Assembly: GCA_003996215.1 (NCBI GenBank)
Contig: QJPP01004082.1
Coordinates: 37,312-101,311 of the forward strand
DNA from: Jaltomata sinuosa
Taxonomy: Eukaryota > Streptophyta > Magnoliopsida > Solanales > Solanaceae
Reading direction: 5' to 3'
DNA: 64,000 nucleotides
The position numbers and the translations under genes were made by a program. Position 1 is the first letter of the stretch, and each line of letters starts with the position of its first letter. The notes under the pieces are model-generated. The model did no database searches. It was not told the DNA's origin and saw only the letters and a list, made by a program, of their open reading frames with translations. Below, in pieces: positions 21,283-32,724 of the stretch.

Positions 21283-23395
21283 CCCTCACCCCTCCCTCTT
21301 CTTCTCTCAGAAACAGACGACGACAACAACAACCCAGCTCCTTCTCCGTCAACTCTCTACCAAACGACAACTCCATCAACATCAAATGACTCCCAAACCA
21401 TCCCCAAGAATCGTTATCCTCCGTTAGTTTCCCCTTCACCTTCGTCTACTCGTTCTCATCTTCGTTTGTTGTACGAAATAGTGAGCTGGTTGGTTCTAGA
21501 AGAACCCAGAAGCTCCAGATGGCACCTCAACGTCCCTCACCGTGAAATCCGGCGAAAATTCCTCCAAATCATCGGTGGATGATCAATTTTGTACCTCAAA
21601 GGTACATTCGTGTCTCAATCAGGAGAATTTTGGTTTTTGAATTTCAAATCCTCTCAAATTCTATCCGAAATTACCATCAACGTTTTCCCCAATTCCATCC
21701 GTTGTGAGTCCCCAAAACTGACCTCTATAAACCCCTCATATGTTACTGTTAAAGAGGAGAAGAAATTTGGGGATTTTTCGGTCTAGAGTTGAGAGTTTAG
21801 GAAGAAAATTTAATTTCACCAAGAAGTTTTCTCAAGTCCCTTCTTTGTAATCTCACAGTATCCTGGAGGGTCTTTTCCTCTTGCTGTTGAGATCAGAGAA
21901 GCCTTGAGTTCGTCGGAAAGTCGATACAAGCTCAAAACTCAACTCGTCGTTCCAGTCGCTGCACTAAAGAAGGTAAAAGCTCCATCTCCTGTATTTCTTT
22001 TTCTTCTTTACTTTTGGTTCTCTAAATTTCAATGATGTGACAAAGACTCCTCTGTTATCACGAATTCGAACTTCTGGGTTGGTCTTGTTTGCAACTGTTT
22101 TGTTGTTAGAAAAATTAGAGAGTTTGCTTGAAGTTATTGTATGGTAAGCATTAGTGAGCTAAAGTTATAGCATAATTATGTGACTGAAGATTTGTCGAGT
22201 GTCGTTTTTTCCAAGTTGTTTTAGTTTTCCCTTTACGATTTCACCTAAAGATGACGATCGGATTCTGGTCATAGTATTGCGTATGAGTAGTGCTCGATAT
22301 TGGGTGTTAGTGGATGATCCACGTGTTTATTATTCCAAGTTTAAGCATTTCTTTTCTACGCCAAGGATTCCCTGAAGACCTTTTTGATCCCCTATGTCAA
22401 ATAAGGTTTGTGAAGGGATGAGGTTACTCTCTTTCAGAGGATTTCCTTCCAAAATAGACTTAGGGATGGAAAGGAATCTTACCATAGTCTATTTGTTTGG
22501 CTAGCTGATCTAGTGAATAAGGCTTCTCTAAAGAATACTCGTCACCTTGTCATTTTGCTTGATGCTCTCTACTTGGATTTTTCTTGTGACATGAAAGTAT
22601 TATGTGCAACCTGTATGAGATAGCATCGTTTGAAACATACTCTCAAGCTTGGAATAAACAACATAACAGAGCCATCTTTAGCTTGTGATCAATTTAGGAG
22701 GTTTCAAATTGAGAAGTTTTTCATCTTGTTTCTTTGTTTGTTAGATTAAAGAGTTGAGTAGATGAATTTTGTTGAGCCTCATACAAAATCTGCTTCTTGG
22801 TCTCCAAGACCTGTTCAAAGTTGCTACGAAGGCCTGAGATGCCTAAGCAACTGTCGGATTTTCATAAGTGTCATATGGTGTTGGTTTTGAATAAGTCTCG
22901 AGTTTGTTTCTCAGTAAAAAGGATGCAATTAAAATGCTTTCGCTCTAAATCTCAAAAGTTGTTGAATTTATTTGTTCAATACAAGCAGCTCCTCCTGAAT
23001 TAGTGAAATTCTGGGCATGTCTAGAGTTAGAATAATTCTCAATTTTTCGAGAAACTTCCCAGTGATGATTATGTTTTTGTGTTGGTCTTGCAACTGTTTG
23101 GCTCTCTCAATTAAGTTAGTCCGCTTAGAATTTGCTGGAAAATGGTCTAGTTTAACTTAATCTTTGGAGTTTTAGTCTTTTTCTCATTTTTGTATTCTAT
23201 CTTGAGTTTGTTTCCTTACTGGTTGAATGATTTAGATAAGGGATGTATCTTGTTGATATTTTCCACTTAGTTTACTTGATTCCATGATGACTAATTACTA
23301 ATCTTCATCCTTCTATCCTTTTCGTTGCATGAACCCCTTTGGTCGAGTCCAATGGATTCCCATTTACATTCTTGACAGGTTGAGTCCATCTTCAT

Positions 23396-23610
23396 TCGAA
23401 CCATGTATTAAAGACTATGCCTAAACAGGCTGATATACGCTGATATACAAGGAAACAACAGGGAAAAACAACAAGTATACAAGGGTATGCCTGATATACA
23501 TGAAGGATACGAAAAAGGAAGCAAATACATATGAATATACACTGATATACAGTGTGTATACCAGAAAAACGCAACCCTGGGAGCTGATATATATCGATGA
23601 TATACAGAGG
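23396..23610. repeat. GATATAC/GTATAC word cluster
   Basis: About ten copies of GATATAC, GTATAC or GTATATC words on both strands within 215 bp, some as direct palindromes (ATACACTGATATACAGTGTG). The overlapping minus-strand frames are repeat artefacts. Confidence 0.8.
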
Positions 23611-24753
23611 AAAAATGGACCTGAAGTCCATAAAATTCGTCAAGTCCAAGTCTGGACAGATCCAATAATGGGCCAGTAAAGCCCAATTCTAAACTCTTTC
23701 CCTCATTTATTTATTGTTTGCTTGTAAATATTATTGTTTGTTTGTATTAACTTTAATTTAATTAATCTAAATAGATCCCCCAAAAGAATTTTTATTCTAA
23801 TTTTATCTTTGTTTTGTTTTTTTCTTGTAATTTGTTTTATCCAAATTCTCGTCACTTAATTAGCTTGATTAAAAAATGAAAGAAAAAAAATGAACTTTAT
23901 GACAATTGCCTTGCAGAATTTTCGTATGAAAATAGCTTCGTTTTCCTCATTCACGTGTTAATTAGTTATTTTTAAGTTAAAAGAGCTTTCAATTTTGGTC
24001 CTTTAAAAACTTTAATTTTTCATATGATTAGTTAAAATAATTTTCTAGCTTTCTTTATTAATTTAAGTTAATACTTTCTATAAAGTCTTTATCCTTAAAT
24101 CGCTTCCTATTTTTGTATAATAAAATCATATTCCTCCAAGTGACTTTTTTTTATGAGTTACCTGTAATTTCAGTTATTTTTCATAATATTAATTATAAAG
24201 GATTTATTTAAGTCTTCCTCTTTAAAAGTTTTATTGTATTTTCTTTAAAGTGAGTTTCTCTTTTGATTAGCAAAAATATGTTATTATTTATTTAAAAGTG
24301 CTATATTTTTTCAAGTCTTTAATATCTGTCACGACCCAAAATCGGGCCATGATGGCGTCTACATAACCCCCCAGTAGACAAGCCTATCCCAAACATGCAG
24401 AAAATAATAAATAATAATTTAACTAAAGAGAAGTGGAAGATATAACAAGAGATAGGGCCAAAAGCATATATATATACATACCAACGTATACAATATAAAA
24501 AAGATGGTCCTAAAGTGATCGAAAAGATAAAATGACTCGAACACCAACCCGGACCTGGTGTCACTAGTACATGAGCGACTAAAGCAAGGAGTAGCTATAC
24601 AATAACCTCTGTCTATCCAAAATACAAAATATAGACAGGAAGTACAAGATGGAAAGCAAGTAAAGTCTCCAAAAGCGTCGGAAGCTCACCGCGATCTGAA
24701 CAGCAACGGGCCTCGAATGACAGGAGATCAACGAGGGTTGCTCGTACTAGGTG

Positions 24754-26216
24754 CTGCATCAGAAAAAGAGATGCAGAGTGTAGTATGAGTACCAAAACAA
24801 CGGGTACTCAGTAGGCATCATAGGTCGACTAAGCGCAGAAAGATAATATATAAATATAGATTACATACCGCATCAGGCGCCCAAAATACAATATAGTATA
24901 AACTCAAAATACCGCATCAGGCGCCCAAAATACCTCATCAGACTATGCATATATATATGAAAATAATAAAATACCTGAAATAACGCAGCGGGAGTCCGGA
25001 ATACCGCATCGGACTAATATGTATATAAATAAGAAAGTAAATACCCTGAATAACGCATCGGGGGTCCGGAATACCGCATCGGACTATACATTTATATACA
25101 GAAAATAGCAGGTCCTCTTTCCCTCTCAAAAACCAAGGTAATACTCAAAATAGCTCGATTTAGTCCAAAATTCATCACAACAGTAGAAACCCTCTTTTCA
25201 AACCCCAAAAGCCTTTGAAAAATCATTTCCGTACTGTGCCAATGATATGCTATGCGATATGAGTATGAATGTCCAAAGTAGAAGAATAATCACACCATCA
25301 GATCAAACAGAGCAAAAGTACCCTCCAAAGCAAGAAAATTGACCGGGAATCCATCCAAATCCTAGCCATGGCCTCGGCCCACAGTTAATAAAATGATAGA
25401 ATAAAGCAGTAAATCAGAAAAATAAAAGCGGAAAACAACGAGCAAGCTCTATTCTACCTCTAAAGCCTCCTAAAGGCATGCTAAGGGTCTTAGACTAGTC
25501 ACACAGAAGAAACAAGCTCCTAGGCTACGGATAACATGCAGTCCTAGTGCTAAAAACTCGAAATGACCAATTAACATGATAAACAGGAATTAGGCCTAAG
25601 GTATATCTAAAATCCAACCTAGTGGTCCGGTAACCTATAAATATATAAGACCTAACTAACTCAGTCTAGGAGGTAAACTGTAACCTACCTCGGGGCCGAA
25701 CTGCAAGCACGAACCATCACTCGTGTGCCTTCCCCTTCCGAACAGCCTTAGAAAGCTGCCACGCTATCAAGAAGATAAACTAGGTGTCAAGACGAGAATA
25801 ATAACACCCATATTGCTATACGGAAAATCGAGCTGAAAATCAGGTCGGAAAAATGACCCTCGGGGCCCGCACAATGAAACCGAAAAATAAAATCACAACT
25901 ATGCTCGCGGTGAGTTAAGGAACCCATGCCTAAAGTTTGGGCGAGATTGGAGCTCGATTCGACGCCCAAAAAATCCCCGAAGTGCTACTAATTCACGGGA
26001 TTAAGACGGAAAAGTTCAGAATTTCAAAGCGAAGACCAACCTCGATAAGGAAAACACGTCACGGAGCTGAGTTGCACAACTTTTGGCGCATGCAGTATCC
26101 AAACAATCAGATTCCACAAGAATTATCCAACTCTAAAGATTTAGCAACAAAGGAATTTAGCGAGGGAATCACGGGAATTTACATGAAAAGGGGAGAGGGG
26201 TGACGAGGGAACTTAC
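24754..26216 (-). other. Candidate leader intron inside LTR B
   Basis: On the minus strand, TCCG|GTAAGT (start 26216) lies about 100 bp downstream of the TATA box. A pyrimidine tract followed by GATGCAG (end 24754) lies near the LTR 3' end. Element C has the same arrangement. This is inference from splice-site consensus only. Confidence 0.45.
24866..25100. repeat. Tandem repeats with CCGCATCGG/CATCAGGCGCC words
   Basis: Two versions alternate: ACCGCATCAGGCGCCCAAAA (twice) and GAATACCGCATCGGACTA preceded by AACGCATCGGGGGTCCG (twice), with A/T-rich spacers of 60-90 bp. It lies inside the candidate intron. Confidence 0.8.
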
Positions 26217-26314
26217 CGGACGAAGAGTGTTGAAGCAAAGAAGTTGGGAAATGGATTTTTGGAGATTAACAATGGAGTTTCTCGGAGTTTTGAAAGAGAA
26301 AACGAAGTTGAAAC

Positions 26315-26323
26315 TTAATATAA
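26315..26323 (-). promoter_or_regulatory. TATA box, LTR B
   Basis: The minus strand reads TTATATTAA about 15 bases after the end of the word cluster (GACCCCTGGCAG between them). The same sequence is in the truncated 5' LTR at about 31471-31480. Element C has TATATAA in the same place. Confidence 0.65.
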
Positions 26324-26336
26324 CTGCCAGGGGTCC

Positions 26337-26545
26337 TTCATCGCGATCGCGATAGGACCCCCACGTTCGCGCAGAACAGTCGACCCAACCATCGCGTTCG
26401 CAATTTTTCAGGCCACGTTCGCGAAGAGAAAGCCAAGTCGGGTCCTAGCCGGCTACATCGCGAATGCGAAGGAACCCTTCACGAATGCGATGGTCAAGAA
26501 ACTAGACCATCGCGAATGCGATGGGGACCCCGCGATCGCGAAGGG
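26337..26545. repeat. TCGCGATCGCGA word cluster in LTR B
   Basis: Words ATCGCGATCGCGAT, ATCGCGTTCGC, CACGTTCGCG, ATCGCGAATGCGA and CGCGATCGCGAAGG recur within 210 bp. The core is a perfect palindrome. It lies immediately upstream of the TATA box in transcription sense. The truncated 5' LTR has the decayed counterpart at 31495-31695. Confidence 0.9.
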
Positions 26546-27229
26546 CAAAGTTGTCTGCAACTTATCGCACCAACCAGCAGAAACACCAAGACCAAAAATC
26601 TTCTGACGGACCCTCGGGATTCATCCGGAACCCCGTGAACACAAACTAACCATGCTGCCCTACTAGAAACGGAGATCATTTGATGAAAAGTGGGTCCCAC
26701 GCCCAAAACCAACTCGAAACTCAAAACCCAAAAATGAGCCTGGAAGCCTTGGGACCCAAACTAAAGGTCCCCCTAGCCCAAAGTTGACATTTTGGAGCTA
26801 ACGACGCTGACGAAATTCCCATCCAAGGCCGTCTTCTCCGAATGTTTACCAAAGTCAACCCTACCAGCCAAACCGACTCCAAAACACACAAAGCCACACA
26901 AAACCAAATCGGAAGCACTCAGGCCCAAACCAATGGTCCCACTAGACCAAAATCCTCATTTCGGAGCCAACAAAATTGTCGAAATTCAATTCTGAGTGCG
27001 TTAACCAAGAAAGGTGACCAAAGTCAAAGATTTACCAACTTTAAAAGCTAAAACAGGGAAATGGTCATAACGACCTAACGAATGGCCCGGGCACCAAACC
27101 GTCAGTCCCAGCAAGTCATAAATGACCTGTAGCCGCTGAGGGAAAGCTCAAAATGCAGAAAAAATACGAAAAACAGAAAATGACCTGGAGAGTCATTACA
27201 ACATCCACTACTAAAAGAACTTTCGTACG

Positions 27230-27680
27230 CGAAAGTTAGAATAAGGATAGTACCTGAAGACTCGAAAAGACGAGGATAGCGGGTCTGCATGTCGGTCTCG
27301 ATCTCCCAAGTAGCCTCCTTTACAGGACGATGCCGCCACTGAACCTTAACTGATAGAATCTCCTTGGACCTCAACTTTGTAATCTGCCTGTCCAAAATAG
27401 GAACAGGCTCCTCCTCAAAGGCTAAGGACTCATCCAACTGAACCGACTCCAACTGAAGCACATGAGACTCATCCGGAATGTACCGCCGCAACATAGAAAC
27501 ATGAAATACTGGATGAACACTAGAAAGAGCAGGAGGCAAGGCCAACTCATAAGCAACCTCTCCAATAAGGCGAAGGATCTCAAATGGACCAATAAACCTA
27601 GTACTGAGCTTGCCCTTCCTCCCGAACTGTATCACGCTCTTCATGGGCGACACCCGAAGGAACACGCTGTCACTAACCAT
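27230..27680 (-). pseudogene. Integrase C-terminus and chromodomain of element B
   Basis: A long clean frame carries VFLRVSPMKSVIQFGRKGKL (GPY/F-type module with FIGPFEILRLIG), HPVFHVSMLRRYIPDESHV, then the chromodomain KVQWRHRPVKEATWEIETDM. The chromodomain directs integration to histone-marked chromatin in this lineage. The open frame runs on toward the LTR (to 27102) but coding ends near the polypurine-like AGTAGTGGATGT (27201-27215). The internal ATG is not the true start. Confidence 0.85.
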
Positions 27681-27769
27681 AAACTTGAGATCTCAAACTC
27701 TCCGGTCAGCATAACTCTTCTGTCTACTCTGGGCAGTATGGAGTCTCTCCTGAATAACCCGAACTCTAT

Positions 27770-28740
27770 CTATAGAATCACGAAGCAAATCAGTAGCCCA
27801 CGGCCTAACCTCGAAAGCATCAAATTAACCCATCGGAGATCTGCACCGCCTACCATACAAAGCCTCGAACAGAGCCATCTGGATGCTGGAATGGTAGCTA
27901 TTATTATATGCAAACTCTGCCAAGGCAAAAAACTGGTCCCACCCCCGAAATCAATAACACAGGCTTGCAACATATCCTCCAAAACCTGAATAGTATGCTC
28001 TAACTGGCTGTCTATCTGCGGATGAAAAGCAGTGCTAAGCTCAACTCTAGTACCCAACTCTCTCTGTATAGACTGCCAAAAGTGTGAAGTGAACTGAGTA
28101 CCTCGGTCGGAAATGATAGAAATTGGCACCCTATGCAAACGTAAAATCTCTCGAATATAGATCTGGGCCAACCTCTCGGAACTGTAGGAAGTCTGAACTG
28201 GCAGAAAGTGAGCAGACTTCGTGAACCTGTCCACGATAAGCCAAATAGCATCAAAACTCTACAAGGTACGTGGCAATCCGACTACAAAGTGTATGGATAT
28301 ATGCTCCCACTTCCACTCCGAAATGGGTAGCCTCTGTGATAACCTACCTGGCCTCTGGTGCTCGAACTTCACCTGCTGACAGTTTAAGCACCTAGATAGG
28401 AAAGCCAAAATATCTCTCTTCATCCCACCACCAGTAGTGTTGCCTCAAGTCACGATACATCTTAGCAGCCCCAGGATGAATGGAATATCTAGAGCAATGA
28501 GCCTCTTCCAAAATCAATCTGACCAAGTCACCAACTCTAGAAACGCAAATACGACCCTCGATCCTCAGAACACCCTCTGAATCTAAAGTCGCCTTTCTAG
28601 CCTCACCACTCTGCACCTTGTCACGAATGATCCTCAATCTTGCATCATCAAACTGATGTGCTCGAATCTTCTCCAACAAGGAAGACCTAGCCTCAACACA
28701 AGCAAGATACAGCCCGGCTCAGAAATGTCAAGTCGAACCA
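27770..28740 (-). pseudogene. Integrase zinc finger and core of element B, first Asp lost
   Basis: 28740-28392 holds the HHCC finger start (EEAHCSRYSIHPGAAKMYRD), then a one-base shift. The core follows with LNCQQVKFEH and SEWKWEHIS. The first catalytic Asp is replaced by His (codon 28289-28291, CAC for GAC, in the HFVVGLP block). The second Asp (ISDRGTQF) is kept in the 28234-27770 frame. A frameshift near 27800 separates it from the C-terminal module. Confidence 0.8.
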
Positions 28741-29985
28741 ACCTATTAGCCAAGGACTGAATGTCCCAAGCTAAAGGTCGCTCCTCCGTAGCTAAGAAAG
28801 CCAAACTACCCATACTCACCGCCTTCCAGCTCAAGGCAGCCTCTACCACATTTGCATTACCCGGATGATAGAGGATAGAAATGTCATCGTCCTTCAGTAA
28901 CTCCAACCAGCTCCGCTGCCTAAAATTTAGATCCTTCTGGCTGAAAATGTACTGAAGACTATGATGGTCAGTAGAGATCTCACAATTCATGCCATAAAGA
29001 TAATGACTCCACATCTTCAACACGAAGACTACCGCTGCTAACTCCAAGTCATGTGTGGGGTAGTTCTTCTCATTAACCTTCAACTGTCTGGAAGCATATG
29101 CAATAACCCGACTTTGCTGCATCAACACACAACCCAAAACAATACCTGATGCATCACAATATACAGTGAAACCCTGACCCTCGATCGAAAGTGTAAGAAT
29201 GAGAGTTGAAGTCAACAAGGCCTTGAGCTTCAGAAAGCTCCCCTCACACTCATCTGACCACTGGAAGGGGACATTCTTCTGAGTCAATCTAGTCAATGGT
29301 GTTGCTATCGAAGAAAATTCCTCCACAAACCGTCTGTAATAACTTGCTAACCCGACAAAGCTGCAGACCTCGGTAGGAGAAGTAGGCCTAGCCCAATCAC
29401 GAACTACTGCAATCTTTGCCGGATCTACCATAATCCCATCCTTGGACACCACGTGCCCCAAGAATGCCACAGACTCAAGACAAAACTCACACTTAGTGAA
29501 TTTGGCATACAACTGGTGGTCTCGCAAAGCCTGAAGTACAACTCTAAGATGCTGCTCATGCTCCGCTCTACTCCTCGAATAAATCAGAATGTCGTCGATG
29601 AACATAATCACAAATGAATCTAGGTAAGCACTGAACACATGGTTCATCAGCTCCATAAATGATGCTGGGCATTAGTCAACCCAAAAGACATGACTAGGAA
29701 CTCATAATGGTCGTATCGAGTCCTAAATGCAGTCTTTGGGATGTTCTCAGCCCTAATCCTCAACTGGTGATAACCGGACCTCAAATCTATCTTAGAGAAT
29801 ACTGCTGCACCCTGTAGCTGGTCAAACAAGTCATCAATACGCGACATCAGATATCTGTTCTTAATTGTCACCTTATTCAATTGCCTGTAGTCGATACACA
29901 TATGCATAGACCCATCTTTCTTCTTCACAAACAGAACCGGAGCACCCCATGGAGAGACACTAGGCCGGATAAACCCTCTAGTCAA
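28741..29985 (-). pseudogene. Reverse transcriptase and RNase H of element B
   Basis: 29985-29647 carries PWGAPVLFVKKKDGSMHMC, FSKIDLRSGYHQL and MSFGLTNA, then loses one C and shifts frame. 29656-28634 carries the FIDD pair (MFIDDILIYSRS), the thumb and RNase H: YCDASG, LELAAVVF and STDHHSLQY are kept. The last Asp block ADALS reads EAALS, so the fourth catalytic Asp is Ala. A further frameshift near 28740 leads into integrase. Confidence 0.85.
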
Positions 29986-30014
29986 TAGATCCTGGAGCTA
30001 ATCCTTAAGCTCTC

Positions 30015-30827
30015 TCAACTCAGCAGGTGCCATTCGATATGGAGAATAGAAATAGGCTTGGTTCCCGGCTCGACATCGATACCAAAATCAATGTCACCAT
30101 CGGGAGGAAGACCCAAAAGATCGGAAGGAAACACATATGAATACTCGCAAACCACAGGAACCGACTCAAGAAGAGGTGTGGTGGCATTAGTATCATGGGC
30201 GTAGGCAAGATAAGCTAAGCACCCCTTTCCAACCAACCGATGGGCGCTCACGAAAAATATAACTCCCCTCGGCATGTGGCTATCGGCTCCCTTCCATATG
30301 ATAGCAGGGATACCAGGCATCTGAAGAGTAACAGTCTTAGCAAAGCAATACAAGACCGCATGATAAGGAGACAACCAATCCATACCTAAGATCACATCAA
30401 AATCAACCATATCAAGGACAACCAAGTTAACCCAGGTGCCATACCCCAAGATAGTCACCACACACGCCCGATACACCTGATCCACTACTAAAGAATCACC
30501 TACGGGAGTAGATACATGCAAAGGCACAGGTAAGGACTCACAAGCAGACCCCAGACGAGTAGCATAATAAGCAGATACATACGAGAATGTAGACCCTAGA
30601 TCAAACAACACAGAAGCAGACTGATGACAAACGAAGATCGTACATGTGTTCACAGCATCTGAAGCCTCGGCCTCTGTCCGGCCCAGAACTGCATACATGT
30701 GGCCCCGACCACCATGACCACCTGACCTACCGGACTGAGGGCCACCTCTAGTGCCCTGGGGACCACCCTTACTACCCTGGGAACCACCTCTAGTTGGAGG
30801 TGTTGGAGCCTTGGGGGCCTGAACCAA
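30015..30827 (-). pseudogene. Protease and RT N-terminus of element B
   Basis: A 270-residue frame holds a Gly-rich gag tail (GGSQGSKGGPQG), the protease active site FDLGSTFSYVS, the DMVDFDVILGMDWLSPYHAV block, then the linker SVPVVCEYSYVFPSDLLGLP that starts RT. One base is missing near 30050, which takes the end out of frame (PPYRMAP is lost). A TAG replaces CAG at 29998-30000. Confidence 0.85.
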
Positions 30828-31286
30828 CTGATCCTGTCGCCTAGGATGCTCTACCGATGGGCACTCTCTAGCAAAGTGGCCTATCTCGCCACACTCATAG
30901 CAACCCCGACCATGTGAACTCCATTGTGAATGCCCGGCTGAATGAGAATGACCACCACGACCTGTAGACCTTGAATGACCACCACGACCTGTAGACCTTG
31001 AATGACCACCTCGGGGAGCAGGAATGAGACTCTGGCTACTCTGACCCTCAGTAATCTGTAATGCTGCCTAAACAGGCCGGCTCAGCTAAAAACGCTGCTG
31101 GTGCTGACCTCTACCATAGTAGCCCCTACCATGCCCCTGTGAACCGCTGAAACTGCCCTGATAGCGGGGCCTCTTATTGCTTCCCCCTTGGGCCTCGTAA
31201 ACTATACCCTCAATAGTACGGGCATGATCAACTATCTCCAGAAAAGACTGACCCGATGCTACCATACCCTCTGTGGCCAAGCGGGT
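30828..31286 (-). pseudogene. Gag C-terminal part of element B with intact CCHC knuckle
   Basis: The frame 31280-31086 (LEIVDHARTIEG, KRPRYQGSFS) is the gag tail. The zinc knuckle is intact at about 30908-30865: CYECGEIGHFAREC. A perfect 27-bp tandem duplication at about 30955-31008 repeats GHSRSTGRG. The N-terminal gag is lost in the deletion at 31286. Confidence 0.8.
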
Positions 31287-32363
31287 AACTCTAAAGATTT
31301 AGCAACAAGGGAATTTAGCGGGGGAATCCCGGGAATTTAAACGGAAAAGGGAGAGGGTTGACGAGGGAACTTACCAGACGAAGTGTGCTGAAGCAAAGAA
31401 GCTGGGAAATGGAGTTTTGGAGCTTAACAATGGAGTTTCTCATAGTTTTGAAAAAGAAAATGAAGTTGAAACTTAATATAACTGCCAGGGGTCTTTCATC
31501 GCGATCGCGATAGGACCCCCGCGTCACGAAGAACAGTCGTCCCAACCATCACGTTTGCGATGGTCCAGGCCACGTTCGCAAAGAGGAAGCCGAGTTGGGT
31601 CCCAATCGGCTACATCACGAATGTGAAGGAACCCTTCGTGAATGCGATGGTCAAGAAACTAGACCATCGTGAATGCAATGGGGACCCCGCGATCGCGAAG
31701 GGAAAAGTTGTCTGCAACTTATTATAGCAACCAGCAGAAACACCAAGTCCAAAAATCTTCCGACGGACCCTCGGGATTCATCCGGAACCCCGTGAATACA
31801 AACCAACCATGCTACCCTACTAGAAACGGTATTCCAGACTCAATGGAATCGACAAAACTCCCAACGGAGATTGTTTTGATAAAAAGTGGGCCCCATGCCC
31901 AAAAATTAGCCCGGAAGCCTCGGGACCCGAACCAAAGGTCCCCCTAGACCAAAGTTGACATTTTAGAGCTAACGGCACTGACAGAATTCCCATCTGAGGC
32001 TGTCGTCTCCAAATGTTGACCAAAGTCAACCCTACCAGTCAAATCGAGTCCAAAACACATAAAGCCACACAAAACCAGACCAAAAGCACTCAGGCCCAAA
32101 CCAATGGTCCCACTCGACCAAAATCCCCGTTTCGGAGCCAACGAAACTGTTGGAATTCAATTCTGAGTGCGGTAACCAATAAAGTTGATCGAAGACAAAT
32201 ATTTACCAACTTTAAAAGCTAAAACAGGGAAATGGTCCTAACGAACGGCCGGGGCACCGAACCGTCAGTCCCGGTAAGTCATAAATGACCTGTAGCCACT
32301 GAGGAAAAGCTCAAAATGCAGAAAAAACATGGAAAACGGAAAATGTCCTTGAGGGTCATTACA
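31287..32363 (-). mobile_element. Truncated 5' LTR of element B
   Basis: It matches 26129-27200 of the 3' LTR along its whole length, including the TATA box and decayed word cluster (31495-31695), then stops at AACTCTAAAG and is joined to gag. About 1.8 kb of LTR is missing. Confidence 0.9.
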
Positions 32364-32368
32364 ACATC

Positions 32369-32719
32369 CTTGCTATTTTTCATAAAATAAACTCCTTCGA
32401 AAATTAGTCATCTTTATTTTAAGTTAGTCAAAATTGTTCTTTGGTCAAACATTTTTTAAATGGATGTTCTTAAGTGCCTTAAAAACCTTCTTAAGACATT
32501 ACTTGAACCCTTACCCATTTTCTCTAATTTTAAAGATTTGTTTCTGTTTTTAAGTCTTTGAAATTCTTTTATGTTTTCTTAATTTTTTTATAAAAATTAA
32601 GTGGCGACTCTGTTTTGTTTTAGGATTATTTTGATTTTTTTTAAGTTTTGAAATAATTTTTAAATTGTCAAAACCATTTTTTTCTTTTAATAACATAAAT
32701 TCCAAAAGGGGATAAAACA
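32369..32719 (+). other. Right part of the Ogre-like LTR
   Basis: AT-rich right arm after element B. It contains TGGCGACTCTG (32602-32612), complementary to the tRNA-Arg 3' end as in Ogre/Tat primer sites, and AAAAGGGG just before the terminal ATAAAACA. Confidence 0.6.
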
Positions 32720-32724
32720 CTGAG

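Larger units (their letters stand above)
20696..24326 (+). other. Left part of the Ogre-like LTR (non-coding)
   Basis: It holds a TATA-like TATATA (21277-21282), a pyrimidine-rich start region (CTCCCTCTTCTTCTCTC), and a donor-like AAGAAG|GTAAAAG (GT at 21973). A GATATAC word cluster follows further on. Open frames in it (21257-21439 minus, 21589-21786 plus, 22797-23003 plus) have no family features and are probably chance. Confidence 0.6.
24327..27200 (-). mobile_element. 3' LTR of element B (2.9 kb)
   Basis: It runs TGTAATGACTC (27200) to GTGACA (24327). In minus-strand order it contains the TCGCGATCGCGA cluster, a TATA box, a donor-like site, tandem repeats and an acceptor-like site. The first 1.07 kb matches the truncated 5' LTR (31287-32363), with many CG-to-TG/CA differences. 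Confidence 0.9.
24327..32363 (-). mobile_element. Element B: Tekay/Del-type chromovirus, 5' deleted
   Basis: Ends TGTAATGACCC (32363) and GGTCGTGACA (24327), inserted in the Ogre-like LTR with duplication ATATC/ACATC (24322-24326, 32364-32368). The minus-strand order is truncated LTR, gag C-terminus, protease, RT, RNase H, integrase, chromodomain, 3' LTR. The deletion joins the first 1.08 kb of the 5' LTR directly to mid-gag at about 31286, removing the rest of the LTR, the primer site and the gag start. Confidence 0.9.
20696..32719 (+). mobile_element. Ogre/Tat-like LTR inserted in element A protease
   Basis: It begins TGTTAACACC at 20696 and ends in ATAAAACA at 32719, with perfect 5-bp duplications CTGAG at 20691-20695 and 32720-32724. 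Without element B it is about 4 kb and non-coding, the size of a large Ogre LTR. A tRNA-Arg-type primer motif TGGCGACTCTG lies at 32602-32612, 107 bases inside the right end. So it is either a solo LTR with this motif inside or a heavily deleted element. Lineage is inferred from that motif, the size and the TGTTAACACC start. Confidence 0.7.

Noticed and set aside
21257..23686. Small frames in the Ogre-like LTR as host genes
   Set aside because: No conserved motifs; the flanking TG/CA ends and CTGAG duplications place them in an LTR.
24319..25129. Small minus-strand frames in LTR B
   Set aside because: Within the LTR and across tandem repeats; no protein family features.
27462..27989. 175-codon plus-strand frame
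   Set aside because: Antisense shadow of element B integrase.
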